Shown here: positions 58,661 through 64,000 of the stretch, in pieces | How the letters are laid out: each line of letters begins with the position of its first letter | How positions within the stretch are numbered: the first letter of the stretch is position 1 | Assembly (NCBI RefSeq): GCF_047511655.1 | Contig: NC_133390.1 | Location: 134,035,583 to 134,099,582, forward strand | DNA: 64,000 nucleotides | DNA from: Castor canadensis | Taxonomy: Eukaryota > Chordata > Mammalia > Rodentia > Castoridae | Direction of reading: 5' to 3' | Notes under the pieces: model-generated | Told to the model about the DNA's origin: nothing | The model's input: the letters and a program-made list of their open reading frames with translations, nothing else | Databases searched by the model: none | Made by a program: the position numbers and the translations under genes

Positions 58661-61600
58661 GTGAGTGCCCGCGCGCCCCGCTCCGCGTCCCTGCCCCTAC
58701 CTCCGGCGTTACCCGCGTCCCCAGCCCCACCCTGGCTCTTCTAGCTCCCTTCACTCACATCTGGCCCAGATCTGCCGGACTGGGCTGCCGCTGTGCTTCT
58801 CATACAGGAGGAGGGGGTCCTCTGTCTTTCCTTCTGCCCACAGCCCTTTGCGGAGTGTTTCCAGAATTGTCCCCTCTGTCTTGTACTTTGGCTCCTGGCG
58901 ACTTAGTTCTGTGTTCAAGCATCAACAGGCTAGAGACTCCAGGGGGTCGGGTTAGGGTCTGGCCTTTTCAGTTCCCTACCACCAGTCTTGGGGACTGTGA
59001 ATCGGAGTCGATGTGAACTATTAAGAAAGCGACAGAAGAGGAAGAGAAACACCCCACGCTGGGCTGCCTTCACTAAATGATCATTCATCACTTTTCACTT
59101 TAAGTTCTTATTCTGACACAAGTTCAGGTTTACAGAGCAGCAGCAGCAGTGGTCCACAGCATCTCTGTAGCTCCTTCACCCCATCCCTTCAGTGTTACTG
59201 TCTGACCATGTTTGCTTGTCCTCCTCTTTCCCCACATACAAGTGAATGTGGGTCTGTATGTTTATGAGCATTCATTTTTTCTGAACCTTTTGAGAGTAAA
59301 TACTTCCCTTCTTCAGTGTACTTTCTTGCAAACAAGGGTTTTCTGTACACACCCAAGATTCGGGTTTGAAAATCAGGAGTATGCATGACCCCATTTACTG
59401 AATTTGCTGGGGTCCACTGAGGGAACTCTGCATGAACTGCAGTCATTGCTCTTCTCCTTCTTCCATCTGCAGCAGCTCCTGATGTTTTCATTACCTTGGT
59501 GTTTAGAAGAGTCCAACCAATTGTGGTCTAGTCATGTAGTGCCATGTGACAAAGTGTCTGTCAGGAATGTACTCCATGTACAAAGAGGGTCCAATCAGAT
59601 GATGTTGCCTAGTGACATTATCATCTCAGTTTGTCCTCTCTAACAGTTGCACCATGAAAACCATACATTTCTCAGAACTGCTCCCATCCTTAAGAGACAC
59701 CTGACTATGTGGACTTTTGCTCAATCTGATTGACCTGGTGTTTCATGAAGATTAGATACAGGTCATGGGGACTCCAGAAGTCCTCACAGCAGGAGCCACC
59801 AACCTGTCCTGAAGAGCCTTGTTTTCTCTGCACAGCAGCCAGGGAGTGTTCCCTGGGAGCAGCTTCCAGGGGCTGGTGTCCTGCACTGAAATGGACACAC
59901 CATGGCCAGTAGCCCTGGGTGCTTGAGTACCTGCTGCAGTAGAGAGGATCACATAGGATTGTGACTTTGCCAGCCAATATGAGTTAGCCCTCACTAGATA
60001 CAGCAGTAGTGAACCAGGAGGAGAAGGGGTCTAGAGCAAGGTAAAGGGTTCCTAGGCCCCAGGCTTGGCCCTGAAGGAGGAATGTAGTTTAGACCAGATG
60101 GCCCAGGTTCCACTGCACAGTAGCACATAGCAACACAGCCACAAAAGTGTTGTGTAGCATGTCAATGTGGAGAGCTTGTTTCTGTCTCCTGTTCAGAATT
60201 CAGAGGGGTCTAGACTAGCCCTATCTTTCCTGCTGCAGCTATCAACTGTCATTGTACCCCTCAGACACATCATGCACTTCCTACATGCCATGGTCCTCGC
60301 TAATACCTCTCAAGTGTGACACTAACTTGGAAGGAAGCATCGGGCATTAGGGGTCATTTAGTCTATACGCCTCATGTTACAGATGGGAAAACCAACACCG
60401 GTACCTGGCCTTGTTCCTGGTTCCATGGGGCAAGGTCTAGAGCCTTGGCCCCATCCCTCACCCTGTGCTTGTCCACAGCTCTGAAAGATAGGTCTGTGCA
60501 GAAAAAGGGTTAAAGTCTACTTTTTAATCACACTGAAGACACACACAGGTGTGTGACAAACTTGAGAAATAGTCCTATCAGCAATCACATTGAAGGAGGG
60601 ATCGTTTGAGGGGCAGACTTCCTTACTGGCCTAAAACACCTGCATGTGTGAAGCACCCCACGTCCTGCTGTGGAATGAGGGATTAGTAAGTCTTGGTAAA
60701 TGGAGGGAATGGGTTCTCTGTGGGCTGCGTGCTGGGGACTGGAGTTTAGCTGGAGTTTAATCATCAGATCGCAGCCTTCCTACAGTGGGATAGTGTCCCT
60801 GCCTCTGAGCCACAGGCAGCAGAATTTAGTAGTTCTGTGCTGGGGCCCAGAGCCTTGTCTTTGTGCTCAGACCAGCCCTGCTGTCCTGGAACAGGGAGCT
60901 GTTTATCTGCCTCCACCCTGGTGGCTCCCTGAGCTGTGTCTTCCCTTCCTGAGTCCAGTGAAGGGTGTTAGTCTCTGGCTTCTACCTTCTATTTTCCTGC
61001 TTCTTTTATTTGGCAGCAGGAGACACCTTGTCAGAGTTGCTCAGAAGGAAAGAAGTTGCAATGGAACCTGTGGCCAGCCCTTCTGAAGGGATGGCTGTGT
61101 GCATCATGCGTTCAAGGATGCAGACATGAACCGTAGACATGCATTAACTCTGTAATGTAAAGTAAATGCATGCATGTGAACTGGACCACAGTGTTGTAAG
61201 TGAATCCCTCTCTTTTCACTATAGCTTGTGGCTGGAGTGATCTACTACTTGGACTTGGAGATTGGCCGAACTACGTGTACCAAGTCTGAGCCCAATTTGG
61301 CTGACTGTCCTTTCCATGAGGAGCCCAATCTGAAGAGGGTAGGTGTCTGATATGGGCCAAGGGCCAATCACACACAGGTGTCTCTGAGTATGTGTTTGTA
61401 TGGGTTTATAGGTGCACAAGTGTGTGTGTGTGTGTGTGTGTGTAGGGGGGGTGAATTGTGTGGGAGTGTGGTGGTTCAATAATAGATACACATGGGCGTA
61501 GGGTCCGTTTGAGTTTCTGCAGATGCAGATCTGTGCCCTTGTGGAGTGGTATGGGAGTAGGTCTGTGTACATATGATCAATTGGAATTGCTTTGTGGCAT

Positions 61601-62377
61601 TACTCTAGGAATTGGGGTACTGATGTTACACCCCTCCCTGCTTTGGGGTGCTGTCTGCTGGACTGGAAGAGGCAGCTGTAGGAGCAGCTCCTGGGGAGGG
61701 AGAAAGGGCTCTTTTTAATCCCAGCCCCACCCACTTGCCCAGAACTATGCTAAACAAGTTTGAGGCCTGGAAGTGGCTGAAACCCTGGGGTGCCAGCCAT
61801 GCCCCACTGTCCACCCTCCCTGGACAGAGTTGGTTCTAGTGACACCATGGCTCTGAGGAAAGTTCCACTTTCCTTGTTACCCCTCCCCATGCACCCCTTC
61901 TAACAGTGTTTGCCTCACCCTGGCTTCTTGACTTTGTGCCTCTCGTAGTGCTGGAGGGGAGAGAGCTTACTGACGATGAGCCTTTGTCCCTGCCTGCCCC
62001 TCCAGGGCTCCTGCAGCCTTGCCCAGCTGCTCCTGACAGGGTTGTGCTGGGCAGAAGGACATGAACCCTTCCAGCCTGGGAGGGGTCACAGGCCATCTGA
62101 TAGAACTGGAACAATCGGAGGGGTAATGAGCAAGTACTGCAGAGTCAACTGAGTGTCCTGGGACTCAGTAGGGGTGGTGGGGATTGAGAGTTTCACGACC
62201 ATTATCCCATACCCCTACTCGTGGAGTCTCATGGCTGGGTGCCATCCCTATTTACTGTAACCCACACTGACTGTCCTTTCTCCTCTTTTGCAGAGAGAAC
62301 TCTGCTCCTTCCAGATCTATACTGTGCCCTGGCTGGGCAAAGTCTCCATGTTAAAATCCAGCTGTGAGAATGCCTGA
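58418..62377 (+). CDS. CST3: Cystatin C, three-exon gene, 146 aa
   Basis: A secreted type 2 cystatin that blocks papain-like cysteine proteases (cathepsins) and, through a separate site, legumain. Coding exons are 58418-58660, 61225-61338 and 62294-62377 (81, 38 and 27 codons), all joined in phase 0 with GT...AG introns. Residues 1 to about 26 form a signal peptide. Hallmarks present: N-terminal Gly in 'MRLGGIEE', the Q-x-V-x-G loop (QLVAG) spanning the exon 1/2 junction, the C-terminal Pro-Trp in 'TVPWLGK', four Cys for two disulfides (CTKSEPNLADC and the last-exon pair) and the SND legumain-site triplet. Length and exon plan match mammalian CST3. No frame damage. It could in principle be a close paralogue, but the sequence and CpG promoter favour CST3. 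Confidence 0.95.
58661..61224 (+). other. CST3: CST3 intron 1
   Basis: 2564 bp, GTGAGT donor to an ATAG acceptor after a pyrimidine tract. It holds a MIR-like core near 60345-60400 ('tcatttagtctatacgcctcatgttacagatggg'). Short ORFs inside have no domains. Confidence 0.85.
61225..61338 (+). CDS. CST3: CST3 coding exon 2
   Basis: 38 codons starting with the LVAG part of the QxVxG loop and containing the first disulfide pair (C...C, nine residues between). Donor GTAGGT at 61339. 114 bp is the usual size for this exon. Confidence 0.95.
61421..61443 (+). repeat. (TG)n microsatellite in CST3 intron 2
   Basis: About 11 TG units, followed by a G run. Likely length-polymorphic. Confidence 0.9.
62294..62377 (+). 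CDS. CST3: CST3 coding exon 3 and stop
   Basis: 27 codons plus TGA at 62375-62377, acceptor TTTTGCAG. Contains the Pro-Trp second hairpin and the last disulfide pair. Intron 2 is 955 bp. Confidence 0.95.
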   Translation, partial: RELCSFQIYTVPWLGKVSMLKSSCENA

Positions 62378-62640
62378 GGTCTGTGCCAGGCTGGGCCATG
62401 CTGACCCTTACTCGCACCCCTACCCTCTAGTGCACCAACCCTTAGATAAGAGCCCTGGCCCTGGACCATGTCTTCTCAGTGTCCCAGCAACAGGAGACCA
62501 GTAGAGGAGGCTTCTCCAAGCAGGTGTGAATACCTGCATGGCTCTCCCCTCTTCCTTTCTTTTTGCTTTTCAAATACACATGTGAGCAGCACACACAGAT
62601 GCTTTTATCCTGCTCAATAAAAGAGTGTCATCACCTCCTT
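62378..62640 (+). terminator. CST3: CST3 3'UTR with AATAAA poly(A) signal
   Basis: AATAAA at 62616-62621, followed by a T/G-rich stretch ('ccttttgtgttgtttgctgtg') typical of the downstream element. The cleavage site is probably near 62635-62640. Confidence 0.8.
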
Positions 62641-64000
62641 TTGTGTTGTTTGCTGTGTCAGGATGGAGCAAGGAGGGGTTGGAGCAGACAAGAGCCAAGG
62701 GCTCACATCATTCATGCATGTCAGAGTGAATGCTGTCTGTTTGGGATGTTTGGGTCTCAGAGCACATAAGGAGCAGAGAGAGGCTAGAAACCTAGGTGTC
62801 CTGCTGACAAACAAGAAGACAGGGATCTGGACTGCCAACTGGGAAACTTGGGTGCTGCTTTGAAAAGGAATCAGGCTGTTTTTGAAAAAGAAGGGCTGGT
62901 GAGGAGGGGCTGGACAGTGCCCATGCCTGGAACTGGCCTTACCCATGTGTTCAGAGATGATTCAATTGCAGGGACCGCTTTTCACTCCTCAGATTCCCTA
63001 GAAACTGCATAAATAGTAACTTATGCCTCCTTCATCCATGAAAGATCAGGTACCTGTATGACACAGAGGCTGAAAGTATGTTTGTGGGTAAGTCATGGGG
63101 GTAATACCAATCAGAAGCCAAGACCGGTGACATACACAGAGCCAGGGCAGCACCTCCTCTAATGTACCCTGGGTAGCTGTGTCCTTGCAATGGTTTTGCA
63201 GGTGGATGCTCCCAGCCCTTCTCTGCCCTTAAATGTAACAGAACTCCTTGTGTGCAGTTTAGGTGGATGTAGCATTAAAACACAGACATTATCATAAGGT
63301 GGGTTTTTCTATTTCCAAGGAGGATATTTTAATTACTAACAGCTGGTGTTACATTGTTGCATAGCACAGGAATGTCTTAGTGATCCAGAACAGGGAGACA
63401 ACAGTCCTATGTGCTCAGCCTTTTCCCCGCTGTCCTTCCACCTGCCATTTGGCAAAGAGGAAAAGCTGGGGCTATGCTTCTTGATGTTTCCCATCTCAGA
63501 GCAGTGGGGCCACTGCTATGACTACTGAAGGTGAAATGATAAAGGGGACTTCCTCCCACATCCCAGAGAGCTCAGAGGCTAACACCCCAGGAATACTGGA
63601 GTACAAAGTCAGGTCCCAGCAGAGTGGGTGAGAGAATCCCTCCTGTGGTTTCCCGTTTCCTCTCTAACTTGAAGGTAGAGCCCTCTCACCCCTGACTTTA
63701 TTTATGAAAAGTTGGGATGAGGGAAGTAAGCCACCCAAGAGTCTGTGAGTTCCTAAGATCTGAGTCTATTGTGATCCTGCAGGATGTGTGGACTTAGTGG
63801 TCCTGGCCTGGGTGGGGATCAGGGCCTCAGGGAAAGTAGACAGACAGCAGTGTTGGGCTAGGGCTGGCCTCTCTGCAGGGAGGTGCTAATGTGTTTCTAC
63901 CTCTATGAAAGTTCTGTTTGACTCAAGCAACTGCCATTCAGGATTCTTTTCCTTGGGAGAAGTTAGGGAGAAATTAGTAGTTTGTCTGCTTCTTTCCCTC
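62641..64000. other. Downstream non-coding sequence
   Basis: No gene or repeat recognised. Short ORFs on both strands have no domains. No second cystatin exon is visible. Confidence 0.45.

Noticed and set aside
1-64000. CRISPR arrays, operons, tRNA or rRNA genes
   Set aside because: None seen. tRNA-like boxes occur only within SINEs, and spaced repeats are simple duplications or transposons.

Overview
The window is ordinary nuclear DNA of a placental mammal, very probably a rodent. It has no bacterial-type operons, and almost every long ORF lies inside a repeat. The SINEs are tRNA-derived ID-like units and composites in which a B1/Alu-like left half is joined to an ID-like right half. From memory of repeat families, that pattern fits the beaver/kangaroo-rat/squirrel side of rodents, with a beaver-like genome as my best guess (inference, not tested).

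Layout. (1) 1-3524: mostly repeat-poor, with one DNA-transposon fossil (about 1305-1602) and an old L1 fragment. (2) 3525-11035: a nearly complete but decayed sense-strand L1 bracketed by a 14-bp near-identical target-site duplication. (3) About 11285-18130: a second L1 in antisense, broken by four SINEs and a probable 3'UTR-derived processed retrocopy, then a probable L1 5' region. (4) 18.1-45.8 kb: a gene desert of MaLR-type LTRs, SINEs, L1 fragments and Tigger-like DNA transposons. Two 5'-truncated L1 insertions here have clear target-site duplications; one of them splits a DNA transposon. (5) 45842-54065: a complete class I (gamma-like) endogenous retrovirus of 8.2 kb with two LTRs, a tRNA-Phe-type primer-binding site, gag, pro-pol, env, polypurine tract and 5-bp target-site duplications. 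Several frame changes and stop codons make it coding-defective. (6) 54.1-57.9 kb: an L2 fragment and two candidate solo LTRs. (7) 58418-62377: the only intact cellular gene, a three-exon cystatin C (CST3), with a CpG-rich promoter and a poly(A) signal at 62616. (8) 62.6-64 kb: downstream sequence with nothing recognised.

Function. CST3 encodes a secreted inhibitor of papain-like cysteine proteases and carries every hallmark of the family. The provirus lies about 4.4 kb upstream of the CST3 start codon on the same strand, so its 3' LTR, with TATA box and poly(A) signal, is a plausible but unproven regulatory neighbour. I found no previously undescribed coding system. The most distinctive items are the tRNA-Phe-primed provirus with its identifiable lesions, and several nested-insertion structures that give relative ages.
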